Assembly (NCBI GenBank): GCA_964408085.1
Contig: CAYOYB010000002.1
Location: forward strand, 103,161-167,160
Origin: CAJLIR01 sp964408085
Lineage (GTDB): Bacteria; Bacillota_I; Bacilli_A; RF39; UBA660
Direction of reading: 5' to 3'
DNA: 64,000 nt
Position 1 is the stretch's first letter, and each line of letters opens with the position of its first letter. This document shows positions 25,971 to 35,303 of the stretch, one piece after another. The notes beneath the pieces were generated by a model, which did not search any database, was not told the origin of the DNA, and worked only from the letters and a program-made list of their open reading frames with translations. A program made the position numbers and the translations under genes.

Positions 25971-26780
25971 TCACTTTAATATTAATTTCTTACCCTCTTC
26001 TGCTACAATTGTATTTTCAAAAATTTCTGCTGCTTCTTTTCTATAAAGTTCTTTATCGATAGTTGGCCAAAAATGAGTTAGCATAAGCTGTTTTACATTA
26101 GAAAGTTTAGCTAATTTTGCTGCTTCATAAGCATATAAGTGATTATTACCATTTCGATGTTGCCCTCTTAAGAATGTTGATTCACAGATTAATAAATCAG
26201 CATCAGCAAAAAACTTGCATAATTCCTCATCATAACCAGTATCACCTGAATAGCATAATTTATAGTTATCATTCTCCAACATTATAGCATAATTAGTAAG
26301 ATTATGTTTTGTCTTTTTAAAACTAATATTAATATCGCCAATTTTAAATTTATCTGTTTCTTTATAATCATTAATATTAAAATATTGTTCTTCACCAAAG
26401 TTGGTTAAATAAGTATAGTCAGGTATATTAACTTGAATTTGTCTTTTATTACCCCAACCTTCATTGTCTTTATAATAATCATCAACATAAATTTTATCAT
26501 TATTTGGTATATAGATATCAATCTTCTCATTTAAATATCCTAAATTATGATAAACATATGAGGCATAACCAAGTTCTAATAAACTACCATAGTGATCTTT
26601 ATGTAAATGACTAATAATAATAGTTAAATTATCAAGCATTGCTTCCATGTCCATTAATCTAGTTATACCTGGTCCACTATCTAATAAAATTTTATTTTTA
26701 CCATCAGTAATTAAATACCCAGGGCAATTTTTATCTAATGTACAAAATGGTGATACACTACCTAGTATTTGTAATTCCAT
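25971..26780 (-). CDS. MBL-fold hydrolase, RNase Z-like
   Basis: 269 residues with the metallo-beta-lactamase signature SHLHKDHYG, a downstream 'CYSGDTGYD' motif with the bridging Asp, and 'LMLTHFWP' with the last His ligand. These are the ELAC/RNase Z-like features, but the long exosite arm of tRNase Z is not evident, so the substrate is unknown. It lies between coaD and the PHP-domain gene in a tight minus-strand cluster. Confidence 0.85.
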   Translation of the reverse strand: MELQILGSVSPFCTLDKNCPGYLITDGKNKILLDSGPGITRLMDMEAMLDNLTIIISHLHKDHYGSLLELGYASYVYHNLGYLNEKIDIYIPNNDKIYVDDYYKDNEGWGNKRQIQVNIPDYTYLTNFGEEQYFNINDYKETDKFKIGDINISFKKTKHNLTNYAIMLENDNYKLCYSGDTGYDEELCKFFADADLLICESTFLRGQHRNGNNHLYAYEAAKLAKLSNVKQLMLTHFWPTIDKELYRKEAAEIFENTIVAEEGKKLILK

Positions 26781-26784
26781 ATAA

Positions 26785-27273
26785 TCAATCTCTTTTCAAT
26801 TTCTTTTGCATACTTTCATACACAATTGGATGTATATAGTTGCTAACATCTTGATCCAAATAAATAATTTCCCTTACAGCACTAGATGAAAGATATTGAT
26901 AATTATTATCAGCAAATAAGCAAACAGTATTTATTTGACCATTGCTGATATTTTTATTTATGGAGGCTAATTGAAGCTCAGAATCAAAATCAGTTACTCC
27001 TCTTAAACCACGAACTAGAGCTTTACAATCGTATTTTAAGGCTACATCAACAGCTGCCCCACTACCTAATACCACCTTAATATTTTGTGCTTCTTCATAG
27101 ATTCTTTCAATCAGTTGCTTCCTTTCTTCTAAAGTAAAGAATCCATGATTCTTCAAAGGGTTTTGCATAACAGCTATAATAATTTCATCAAACATATTAC
27201 TGGCTTGTTCAATAACATTCATATGCCCATAAGTTATAGGGTCAAAACTCCCCGGATATAATACTTTTGTCAT
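26785..27273 (-). CDS. coaD: Phosphopantetheine adenylyltransferase
   Basis: 162 residues, typical length. Nucleotidyltransferase motifs: YPGSFDPITYGHMNV (T/HxGH), ALVRGLRGVTDFDSE, and YLSSSAVREI near the C-terminus (the ISS-type motif). It makes dephospho-CoA from phosphopantetheine and ATP, the step before CoaE. The gene overlaps the end of coaE by 32 bases, placing the last two steps of CoA synthesis in one operon. Confidence 0.96.
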   Translation of the reverse strand: MTKVLYPGSFDPITYGHMNVIEQASNMFDEIIIAVMQNPLKNHGFFTLEERKQLIERIYEEAQNIKVVLGSGAAVDVALKYDCKALVRGLRGVTDFDSELQLASINKNISNGQINTVCLFADNNYQYLSSSAVREIIYLDQDVSNYIHPIVYESMQKKLKRD

Positions 27274-27823
27274 ATATTTTCTTCACCATCACTTTCGTCT
27301 TTTCCTCTTCTTCATTATTAATGACATAGTCAAATTTATCTTCATCAAATTCTAATGTAGCTCTTTCCCTTTCTTCAAATTTAGAGGTAGTAATACTGTC
27401 TCTATGTATTGCTCTTTTAATTCGTTCCTCTAAATCAGCCTTAACTAATATCTTTATATTAGAACTGTCAAAATACTTTGTTTTTGGTATTAAAATCCAA
27501 TCTAATATAATAATTTTATTTTTATTAATATTGATAAATTCATCTATTTTTTGTTCCATATATTGCCATGTAAGATTAGATAGTTCTTGCATTTTGTCTT
27601 GATTATTAAAAACTATCTCACCAAGAACTTTTCTATCAATTTTATTATTATTTAATGAAAGATTAAATTGTTGCATAATTTTTCTTTTTATTTCTTCATG
27701 TTCTAGTGCTTCATGCCCAACTAAATCAATATTCAAATGAATTATATTTTGATTTAGAGTGGTTAGATAATTAGAAATAAAACTCTTTCCTGAACCTGAC
27801 TTCCCAGTTATCGTTATTAACAT
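27242..27823 (-). CDS. coaE: Dephospho-CoA kinase
   Basis: 193 residues. P-loop GKSGSGKS at residues 7-14, 'IDLVGHEAL' for the substrate-binding DxxxH-like segment, and the lid region 'RIKRAIHRDS'. It phosphorylates dephospho-CoA to CoA, the last step of the pathway, and is followed by coaD. The fold is complete, although sequence matches around the lid are looser than in Bacillus. GAGGGA precedes ATG 27823. Confidence 0.88.
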   Translation of the reverse strand: MLITITGKSGSGKSFISNYLTTLNQNIIHLNIDLVGHEALEHEEIKRKIMQQFNLSLNNNKIDRKVLGEIVFNNQDKMQELSNLTWQYMEQKIDEFININKNKIIILDWILIPKTKYFDSSNIKILVKADLEERIKRAIHRDSITTSKFEERERATLEFDEDKFDYVINNEEEEKTKVMVKKIYDKSIISGEF

Positions 27824-27910
27824 TTTATCCCTCCTCTACTTGTATTATATTATAATTTTTTGTATAATTAAAATATATATTTGTTATATTAAATATAACT
27901 GGAGGTTATT

Positions 27911-28798
27911 ATGAATATTGATTTTGAATTATATCGTATTTTTTATGTTGTTGCCAATAATGGAAATATAACTAAAGCTAGTCAAGAATTGTTGATATCA
28001 CAACCAGCTGTCACAAAAAGTATTAAAAAATTAGAAGATTCCTTAGGAGGACAATTGTTTGTTAGAACTAAAAAAGGAGTCACTCTAACTGAAGAAGGTA
28101 AAGAAATATATTACTATATAAAGAACGCTATTGAATATATAAATAATGCTGAAAATAAATTTACTAATTTAAAACAATTAAATACTGGTAATATTAGAAT
28201 TGGTGTAAGTACTACTTTAGCTAAAAATTTTTTAATGCCACATTTAAAAGATTTTCATCGCTTATACCCTAATATAAAAATTGAAATTAATAATAGTTTG
28301 ACAACTGATTTAATTGAATATTTAAGAAAAGGGACACTTGATATTGTCATTTTGAATCTTCCCTATGAACAAAAAAGTGATATAAAAATTACACCTATTA
28401 AAGAAATACATGATTGTTTTATTGTAGGTAAACAATATGAAAATTTAAAAAATAAGACTTTAAATATTGAAGAATTAAATACATATCCTTTAATTTTACA
28501 AAGAAAAAGTTCAAATACTAGAACATTTTTAGATAATTTTATGAAAGAAAATAATGTAGTTTTAAATTCTGATATGGATGTTGCTAGTTATAATTTAATG
28601 GTTGAATTAGTGAAAATAGGATTTGGAATTGGCTTTGCAACTCGTGAATATATAAAAGAAGAATTAGATAATGATGAACTAATTGAATTAAAAATTAAAC
28701 AAAAAATTCCAACTAGACATATTGCAATAGCGACAATGAAAAATACTATACCAAGCTTTTGTACAAAAGAATTGATAGAAATTATCACAAAAAAATGA
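27911..28798 (+). CDS. LysR-family transcriptional regulator
   Basis: 295 residues. The N-terminal winged HTH (IFYVVANNGNITKASQELL ... QPAVTKSIKKLE) is followed by a periplasmic-binding-like effector domain with a C-terminal SubFamily pattern close to CysL/CcpC-type regulators. Effector and target are unknown. LysR regulators often control a divergent gene, which here would be coaE/coaD, about 85 bases away. GGAGG precedes ATG 27911. Confidence 0.92.
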   Translation: MNIDFELYRIFYVVANNGNITKASQELLISQPAVTKSIKKLEDSLGGQLFVRTKKGVTLTEEGKEIYYYIKNAIEYINNAENKFTNLKQLNTGNIRIGVSTTLAKNFLMPHLKDFHRLYPNIKIEINNSLTTDLIEYLRKGTLDIVILNLPYEQKSDIKITPIKEIHDCFIVGKQYENLKNKTLNIEELNTYPLILQRKSSNTRTFLDNFMKENNVVLNSDMDVASYNLMVELVKIGFGIGFATREYIKEELDNDELIELKIKQKIPTRHIAIATMKNTIPSFCTKELIEIITKK

Positions 28799-28815
28799 TC
28801 TTTCGATCATTTTTA
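28788..28815 (+). terminator. LysR gene terminator
   Basis: AAATGATC / GATCATTT stem with short loop followed by T-rich sequence; probably used from both sides, as the next gene converges. Confidence 0.75.
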
Positions 28816-29355
28816 TTTTATAATATCTGGATTAATATTTTTGGGTATAATTATATATTGAATAATTTCAACAACAGAATAAATAATTAACACTAATCCC
28901 ATTACTTTATAAGCTGTATTAAAGTTAATAACAACGTAAAGTCCACAAACAATCATAACTATTGAGGTAATCAAAACATATATCCAAGATTCAACCTTTA
29001 ACTCCTTTAAATTGAATGCTGACATTAATTTAATAATACCTGAATATAAAATCCATCCCCCAATAGCAAAATTAATAATGAACGCAATAGCCGATAAACA
29101 AATTATAACAACAAACCCCAAAATAATAGCAATTACTCCTAGTATTAAATCACCATTATTATTGATATTCATTTTTTTATTCATACGATAATATGAAAAT
29201 AATTTAACTATACCTGCAATAATAAATATGGCTCCTATTACATAAGAAATAAATTTAATTACACCATCAGGATTAGAAAATAATAAAACCCCAATAATTA
29301 AAAATAAAATTGCTGTTATTAGACTCATTGTATCTTTTTTTACATTTTTTGCCAT
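28813..29355 (-). CDS. DUF308 / HdeD-like membrane protein
   Basis: 180 residues with six predicted membrane segments in the paired pattern of the DUF308 family (GVLLFSNPDG and GLYVVINFNTA mark the repeated unit). E. coli HdeD belongs to this family and is linked to acid resistance, but most members are uncharacterised. AGGAGG precedes ATG 29355. It stands alone and converges with the LysR gene. Confidence 0.82.
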   Translation of the reverse strand: MAKNVKKDTMSLITAILFLIIGVLLFSNPDGVIKFISYVIGAIFIIAGIVKLFSYYRMNKKMNINNNGDLILGVIAIILGFVVIICLSAIAFIINFAIGGWILYSGIIKLMSAFNLKELKVESWIYVLITSIVMIVCGLYVVINFNTAYKVMGLVLIIYSVVEIIQYIIIPKNINPDIIK

Positions 29356-29502
29356 ATAAACCTCCTATAATTTATATATATTATACTACTAATAAAATTA
29401 TTTTTAAAGATAGTATATTCAAAAAAATATAATTTTAATTTTTTAAACTTGTTAATAAAACTAATTATTTAGTTAAAATGTTATATTGTTTTATATACCA
29501 AT

Positions 29503-29541
29503 AAAAGTGTGTAGCTTTACTAACTTACACACTTTATTTTA
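29503..29541 (-). terminator. Terminator of the 29562-30518 gene
   Basis: AAAGTGTGTA / TACACACTTT stem with an 8-12 base loop, followed on the minus strand by TTATT. Confidence 0.7.
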
Positions 29542-29561
29542 CATTTTCCAGTAGTATTTTT

Positions 29562-30518
29562 TTATTTTGTTTTTTTACTTAATGAAGGTCCATCGTTTGT
29601 TGGTATATCGTCTTCAAGATCCTCTTGTATCCATGGCATCACTTTTGAAAGTTGTTGTTCAATTGAATCTTTCCTAATATTCTCTTCTTTTTTCTTCAAA
29701 TCTTCATCAGATAAATCTAATATTTTTAATAATTGCATTGCTAATACTGATAGACTTGATTTTGAATTTGGTTTATCAAATACTTCTATTTCATCTATAC
29801 TGCCACTTTTACTTTTAAATCCTTTATCATTCAACAATAAATCAACTACATCAAACAATATTCCATCAATATTTAATTCTCTATTATCTTGACCTATGCT
29901 ACTTATAATATATGTAGGCCAAGGTCTTATATCATATTCGATACAAAGATTAATTGTATTATTTACTTTATTAATTAATTTTCTTATATATTCATAAATA
30001 TTAGGGGGCTCAAAACCTAAAACTTGCAAATGATAATTAATTAAAAAATATTTTTTTATTTCTTCTCCTAAAAATTTAATATAGGATAATAATTTAAAAT
30101 AATCTTCATGTTCTTTTGATTGACGATTATACCATTCTCCATTTATTTTAGTACTTAAAGAGTGTCCATGATTGGTTTCCATAATTTCAATTCTATTGGA
30201 TAAATCTATAATTTGTTTTAATGTAAAATTTTCAAATGGATAACCAAAATTTTCTCCAAATGGTAAAATATCAGTAAAATTGCAATACCCATAATATTTT
30301 CTTTTAACAAAATCACTTTTACTTTCTATTGAATAATCTGATTCGAATTTGTCTATAGCAATGGTATTATAATTTTTATCAAAAATAAGATATAAATCCT
30401 GTAGTTGGGTATTTAATAAAATTACTTCATCATAAATTTCACAGTTTTCCCAATTTAGTCCATATTTTCCACATTGCTGTTGAAATTTTGTATCATATAT
30501 AATTTCATCTTTTGACAT
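29562..30518 (-). CDS. Hypothetical protein
   Basis: 318 residues from ATG 30518, which has a perfect AAGGAGG; a longer in-frame reading to 30548 lacks one. Globular, mixed alpha/beta, with many aromatic residues in the first half (NFTDILPFGENFGYPFENF) and a charged, partly disordered C-terminus. No transmembrane segment or catalytic motif. Family not recognised. Isolated between two terminators. Confidence 0.65.
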   Translation of the reverse strand: MSKDEIIYDTKFQQQCGKYGLNWENCEIYDEVILLNTQLQDLYLIFDKNYNTIAIDKFESDYSIESKSDFVKRKYYGYCNFTDILPFGENFGYPFENFTLKQIIDLSNRIEIMETNHGHSLSTKINGEWYNRQSKEHEDYFKLLSYIKFLGEEIKKYFLINYHLQVLGFEPPNIYEYIRKLINKVNNTINLCIEYDIRPWPTYIISSIGQDNRELNIDGILFDVVDLLLNDKGFKSKSGSIDEIEVFDKPNSKSSLSVLAMQLLKILDLSDEDLKKKEENIRKDSIEQQLSKVMPWIQEDLEDDIPTNDGPSLSKKTK

Positions 30519-30660
30519 AAAATTCCTCCTTAAATAAGATTCTACCAAAAATATTGTTTTTTTGCTATATATATTAGTTAATTGTGCTAAAAATGTTATT
30601 AAAAATTGATATATTAAAGTAAATTCATAAAAAGATAATCGCAGATTAGATTTTTTTAAT

Positions 30661-30702
30661 TTAAAAAATCTTTAAAGCAAATATCCTTTAAAGATTTTTA
30701 TT
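30661..30702. terminator. spoIVA terminator
   Basis: Long symmetrical stem AAATCTTTAAAG / CTTTAAAGATTT with T runs on both sides; six bases past the spoIVA stop. Confidence 0.8.
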
Positions 30703-30708
30703 AATACA

Positions 30709-32184
30709 TTATATTACTATAGCAAATAGATTTCCTGAACCTTTATTTACTAATTTTGAAAGTGTTTGTTGTAATTTATAACGAGCATTTTCTGGCATCA
30801 TTGATAATTTAGCTTGAATTCCTTCTTTAACAATAACATCTAAACTACGTCCAAAGATTTCACTTTTCCAAATATTACCTGCTTCGCTATCTTTATCTTT
30901 CATTAAGTAATCAATAAGTTCTTTACTTTGAATTTCTGAACCAATAATAGGTTCGAATGTCGATTCAACATCAACTCTAATCATGTGTATAGAAGGAGCA
31001 ACTGCTTTTAATTTTATACCATATCGACTACCTTGTTTAATAATCTCTGGTGTATCTAACTTCATATCAGCTAAACTTGGAGAAGCAACGCCATACCCAG
31101 TTGTTTTAACCATCTTTAAAGCAACTTTAATTTGATCATATTCTTGTTTAGCTTCATTGTAGTCTTGGAATAAAGTTAATAAATCAGCTCTATTCTCAAT
31201 ATTAACACCAATAATATCTCTTAATACTTGGTTATATAACTCATTAGGTGCATCTAAATTTATTGTTACTTCACCAGTTGAGGTATTAACTTCAGATAAA
31301 TATGCCTTACTAATATATTCACAATCAGTAAAATATGATGTTATATTATCAATATCACGTAATTTATCAATTTCAACAACACTTTCACGTATTTTATCCA
31401 TATACACTTTTTTTAGCCAATTATTTGGCGCTAAACAAGCAATCCATTCTGGCATATTAACTTTAACTTCCATAACTGGGAATTCATAAAGAGCTTCTCT
31501 TAAAATTGAGTAAATATCTCTTTCAGTCATATTTTCAATACTTATTGGTAATACTGGGACACCATATTCAGTATTAAGTTTTTCAGCTAAACGCTCTGTT
31601 TCTGGTAACATTGGATGTGTGGAGTTCATAACAACAATGAATGGTTTACCTATTTCTTTTAATTCCATTACTACACGTTGTTCAGCTTCTATATAGTCAT
31701 TACGCGTAAGCTCACCAATTGAGCCATCTGTTGTTACAACGATTCCAATAGTAGAATGATCTTTAATAACTTTTTCTGTTCCAATTTCAGCTGCCTCAAT
31801 AAAAGGAATTTCTTCATCATACCAAGGCGTTTTAACCATTCTAGGACCATTTTCATCTTCATAGCCTTTACAATTTGGTATAACATAACCTACGCAATCA
31901 ACTAATCTTATATTAGCTGAAAAATCATCAATAAAAATTTTAGCAGCATTACTAGGAACAAATTTAGGTTCTGTTGTCATGATCATTTTCCCTTGAGCAC
32001 TTTGAGGAATCTCATCTAAAGCACGTTTTTTTTCATACTCATCTTCAATATTTGGAACAACTAAATTTTCAATAACTTTTTTTATAAAAGTTGATTTACC
32101 AGTTCTAACAGCTCCTACAACCCCTAAATAAATGTCTCCTCCAGTACGCTCTGTAATACTTTTTATAATCTCTATTTTTTCCAT
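30709..32184 (-). CDS. spoIVA: Stage IV sporulation protein A (coat morphogenetic ATPase)
   Basis: 491 residues, virtually the same length as the Bacillus protein. The N-terminus (MEKIEIIKSITERTGGDIYL) and P-loop GAVRTGKST are diagnostic, as are 'QSAQGKMIMTTEPKFVP' and the C-terminal polymerisation region. SpoIVA uses ATP hydrolysis to polymerise into the basement layer of the spore coat on the forespore surface. ATG 32184 is chosen because AGTAGGG precedes it. Its presence is strong evidence that the organism forms endospores. Confidence 0.97.
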   Translation of the reverse strand: MEKIEIIKSITERTGGDIYLGVVGAVRTGKSTFIKKVIENLVVPNIEDEYEKKRALDEIPQSAQGKMIMTTEPKFVPSNAAKIFIDDFSANIRLVDCVGYVIPNCKGYEDENGPRMVKTPWYDEEIPFIEAAEIGTEKVIKDHSTIGIVVTTDGSIGELTRNDYIEAEQRVVMELKEIGKPFIVVMNSTHPMLPETERLAEKLNTEYGVPVLPISIENMTERDIYSILREALYEFPVMEVKVNMPEWIACLAPNNWLKKVYMDKIRESVVEIDKLRDIDNITSYFTDCEYISKAYLSEVNTSTGEVTINLDAPNELYNQVLRDIIGVNIENRADLLTLFQDYNEAKQEYDQIKVALKMVKTTGYGVASPSLADMKLDTPEIIKQGSRYGIKLKAVAPSIHMIRVDVESTFEPIIGSEIQSKELIDYLMKDKDSEAGNIWKSEIFGRSLDVIVKEGIQAKLSMMPENARYKLQQTLSKLVNKGSGNLFAIVI

Positions 32185-32239
32185 ATATTCCCTACTTTCC
32201 ATAATTCAATTAATTATATTATAAGTATTAATGAAATAT

Positions 32240-32270
32240 GAAAAAAAGTAATTAAAATTTAATTACTTTA
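32240..32270 (-). terminator. leuS terminator
   Basis: Minus strand AAAGTAATTAAA / TTTAATTACTTT followed by more T; overlaps the leuS stop codon. Confidence 0.75.
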
Positions 32271-34662
32271 CGACAATATTAACAATTTTAGATTGAATTG
32301 TAATAATTTTTATAATTTCTTTTCCTTCAATAAATTTCTTTACGTTGTCAATTTCAAGCGCTAATTTTTCCATATCTTCTTTTGAAGTATTAGTATCCAC
32401 TTGCATTTTACCTCTAACCTTACCATTTACTTGAACAACCATTTCATAAGTTGCGTCCACTATTTTAGATGGATTATATTTTGGCCAAGGACTATTACAT
32501 AAAGGTTCTCCTAATGCACAAACTTCATTTATTTCTTCTGTAATATGAGGAGCAAATGGATTTAATAATTCAATTATTGTACGATAATCATCATGAGTAA
32601 TTGTTTCTTGCTTTTCTACTTCATTTAGTAAAATCATTAAAGCTGACACAGCTGTATTATAATTTAATGATTCAATATCTTCTGTAACTTTTTTTATCGT
32701 TTTATTAATAATTGTTTCTAAATCTTTAGTATATCCTACATTTGTATTTAATTTCTCTTGTAGCTTCCAAACACGATCTAAGAATTTCTTACAACCTTTT
32801 AGACCATTTTCATTCCATGCTGCATCTTTAGAGTAATCGCCAATAAACATTTCATAAGTACGAAGAGCATCTGCTCCATATTCTTTAACCATATCATTAG
32901 GATTAACGACATTGCCTTTACTCTTGCTCATTTTATCACCATTTGGACCTAAAATCATACCATGACTAATTCTTTTTAAGAATGGTTCACTATTAGGTAC
33001 TATTCCTTGTTCATGTAAAAAGATATTCCAAAATCTTGCATATAGTAAATGTCTAGTAGCATGCTCCATTCCACCATCATATAAATCTACTTTACCCCAA
33101 TATTTCATATTTTCTTGGTTAGCTATTTCATTAGGGTTTTTAGGATCCATATATCTTAACCAATACCAACTAGAACCAGCCCAGTTTGGCATTGTATCAG
33201 TTTCTCTTTTAGCATGTCCTCCACATTTTGGGCACTCACAATTAACAAATTCTTCAATATTAGCAAGTGGACTTTCACCAGTTTCCGTCGGTTCATAAGA
33301 ACTAACATTAGGTAACAAGACTGGCAAATCGCTTTCAGGAACTGGAACCCAACCACATTTTGGACAATTAATCATTGGAATTGGTTCTCCCCAGAATCTT
33401 TGACGAGAGAAAATCCAATCTTGTAAGCGATAATTTATTTGTCTATGTCCAATTTTTTTATCTTCTAAATACTTAATCATCTGATTAATAGCTTCTTCTT
33501 TTTTTAGTCCATTTAAAAAGTCAGAATTAACATGTATTCCATCACCAATGTATGCTTCTTTTGATATATCGCCACCAGCAATAACTTCTATAATATCGAT
33601 ACCAAATTTTTTAGCAAAAGCATAGTCTCTTTCATCATGGGCAGGTACAGCCATAATTGCACCTGTTCCATAATTAGCAAGTACATAATCACTAACCCAA
33701 ATAGGTATTTCTTTATTATTTATTGGGTTAATTGCACGTAATCCTTTAATTTCAATTCCAGTTTTTTCTTTAGTATTATCAGTTCTTTCAATTTCGCTCT
33801 TATGGCGAGCATCATCTTGATATTTAGTTAATTCATCAATATTTTCAATTTTATCTCTATATTTTTCTAAGTAAGAGTGTTCTGGGCTTATAACCATAAA
33901 TGTTGCTCCATACAATGTATCAGCACGTGTTGTAAATACCTCTAAATAATCTTCAGTATCTTTTAATTTAAAATTAACAGAAGCGCCTACACTTTTACCA
34001 ATCCAATTAATTTGAGCTGTCTTAACTTTTTCTAAAAATTCAGTATCATCTAATCCATCTATTAGTTTATCAGCATATTCACTCATTTTTAGAACCCATT
34101 GATTCTTCAATTTTTTAGTTGTCTGTGAACCACAACGTTCGCAAACACCACCTTGGGCATCCTCATTAGATAAACCAGTTTTACAAGTTGGGCACCAATT
34201 AATTTCTTTTTCAGCTTTATACGCTAAACCAGCTTTATAGAATTGTAAAAATTGCCATTGTGTCAATTTATAATACTCAGGATCAGTAGTTGAAAATTCT
34301 CGATTCCAATCAATTGATAAGCCAAGTGATTGCATTTGTCCTTTGAAAACTTTAATATTTTCTGATACAGCTTCTTTAGGATGAATATGATTTTTGATAG
34401 CATATTGCTCAGCAGGGGCACCAAAAGCATCCCAGCCCATTGGAAATAAGACATTATATCCAATAGCTTTCCTAAAGCGAGCCTGCACATCGGATGCTGT
34501 ATAAACGCGAGCATGACCTACATGTAAGCCTACTCCTGATGGATAAGGAAATTCTACTAGCATATAGAATTTATCTTTGTTCTTATCAACATCAACTTTA
34601 AAACTTTGGTTATCTAACCAATATTTTTGCCATTTTTTTTCTATTTCATTAAAATTATACAT
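32263..34662 (-). CDS. leuS: Leucyl-tRNA synthetase
   Basis: 799 residues. Class I motifs are present: PYPSGVGLHVGHARVY (HIGH equivalent) near the N-terminus and KMSKSKGNVV (KMSKS) at about two thirds. The CP1 editing domain holds the TRADTLYGATF and VPAHDERD segments. Two CxxC zinc-type clusters (CPTCKTG; CPKCGW) are visible. It charges tRNA-Leu. The gene is 3 bases after the small membrane protein at 34665-35009, and both are under a leucine T-box. Confidence 0.98.
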   Translation of the reverse strand: MYNFNEIEKKWQKYWLDNQSFKVDVDKNKDKFYMLVEFPYPSGVGLHVGHARVYTASDVQARFRKAIGYNVLFPMGWDAFGAPAEQYAIKNHIHPKEAVSENIKVFKGQMQSLGLSIDWNREFSTTDPEYYKLTQWQFLQFYKAGLAYKAEKEINWCPTCKTGLSNEDAQGGVCERCGSQTTKKLKNQWVLKMSEYADKLIDGLDDTEFLEKVKTAQINWIGKSVGASVNFKLKDTEDYLEVFTTRADTLYGATFMVISPEHSYLEKYRDKIENIDELTKYQDDARHKSEIERTDNTKEKTGIEIKGLRAINPINNKEIPIWVSDYVLANYGTGAIMAVPAHDERDYAFAKKFGIDIIEVIAGGDISKEAYIGDGIHVNSDFLNGLKKEEAINQMIKYLEDKKIGHRQINYRLQDWIFSRQRFWGEPIPMINCPKCGWVPVPESDLPVLLPNVSSYEPTETGESPLANIEEFVNCECPKCGGHAKRETDTMPNWAGSSWYWLRYMDPKNPNEIANQENMKYWGKVDLYDGGMEHATRHLLYARFWNIFLHEQGIVPNSEPFLKRISHGMILGPNGDKMSKSKGNVVNPNDMVKEYGADALRTYEMFIGDYSKDAAWNENGLKGCKKFLDRVWKLQEKLNTNVGYTKDLETIINKTIKKVTEDIESLNYNTAVSALMILLNEVEKQETITHDDYRTIIELLNPFAPHITEEINEVCALGEPLCNSPWPKYNPSKIVDATYEMVVQVNGKVRGKMQVDTNTSKEDMEKLALEIDNVKKFIEGKEIIKIITIQSKIVNIVVK

Positions 34663-34664
34663 AG

Positions 34665-35009
34665 TTATTTACCTTCTTTCTTAACTAAAGATTTTGCCAA
34701 AAAATGATATCCAATTAATATTAGTGGAAATAAAGTGACAAAACCTAATAACATTTTTAAAATAAAGTATTTTACAAATAAAATTATTATAAATGTAGTG
34801 GAAATAATAAAACTATTACATAAAGCTATTCTATTCGATAAAGTATGTAAATTAATATTATCAATATCGATATGATATCTGTTAACTAAGTATCTTACTT
34901 CTAAACTCTTTTTTAATTTTTCAACTGCCTTTTTTCTTTTTACTACAAGTAAAAAATAAATTATATAAACAACTAAAAATGTAATAATATAAGTAATAAT
35001 ATATTCCAT
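34665..35009 (-). CDS. Small membrane protein co-transcribed with leuS
   Basis: 114 residues: an N-terminal membrane segment (YIITYIITFLVVYIIYFLLVV), a basic linker with an RYLVNRYHIDIDNIN segment, then two more membrane segments and a KSLVKKEGK tail. AGGAGG lies before the ATG. It sits directly after the T-box terminator and 3 bases before leuS, so it must be read through the same leucine-responsive switch. No family name is supported. Confidence 0.75.
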   Translation of the reverse strand: MEYIITYIITFLVVYIIYFLLVVKRKKAVEKLKKSLEVRYLVNRYHIDIDNINLHTLSNRIALCNSFIISTTFIIILFVKYFILKMLLGFVTLFPLILIGYHFLAKSLVKKEGK

Positions 35010-35025
35010 AAAGCCTCCTAAAACA

Positions 35026-35245
35026 CAAAAAAGATATTAATCTTTAAGGACGAGCTAACCCGCGGTACCACCTTAATTCATAATAATCTTTATGCACTCA
35101 TTATTTTTAACGCAAATAAACGTCATATATTTAGCATATATGAAGCTGGGAAAGTAAGTTCATAATATTCAATTAAAAGTTTTCACCAAACACTTTTTCT
35201 CTAAAAATCTCTATATTATTACTACTCTTTCTTAATCACTTTTCA
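35026..35245 (-). promoter_or_regulatory. T-box leader, leucine-specific
   Basis: On the minus strand the leader contains the T-box core AAGGTGGTACCGCGGGTT (complement near 35060-35078), followed by a terminator stem and T6 before 35026. The bulge reads TGGT at 35067-35070, which pairs with the ACCA end of an uncharged tRNA-Leu. In the internal loop of stem I (GAACTTAC at 35154-35161) either CTT or TTA, both leucine codons, can be the specifier. Uncharged tRNA-Leu would favour read-through into the small membrane protein gene and leuS. Confidence 0.9.
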
Positions 35246-35303
35246 CAAACTAAAAGAATTATAACATATATATTGTCATAATTCAATGATATTTTTATTT
35301 ATT

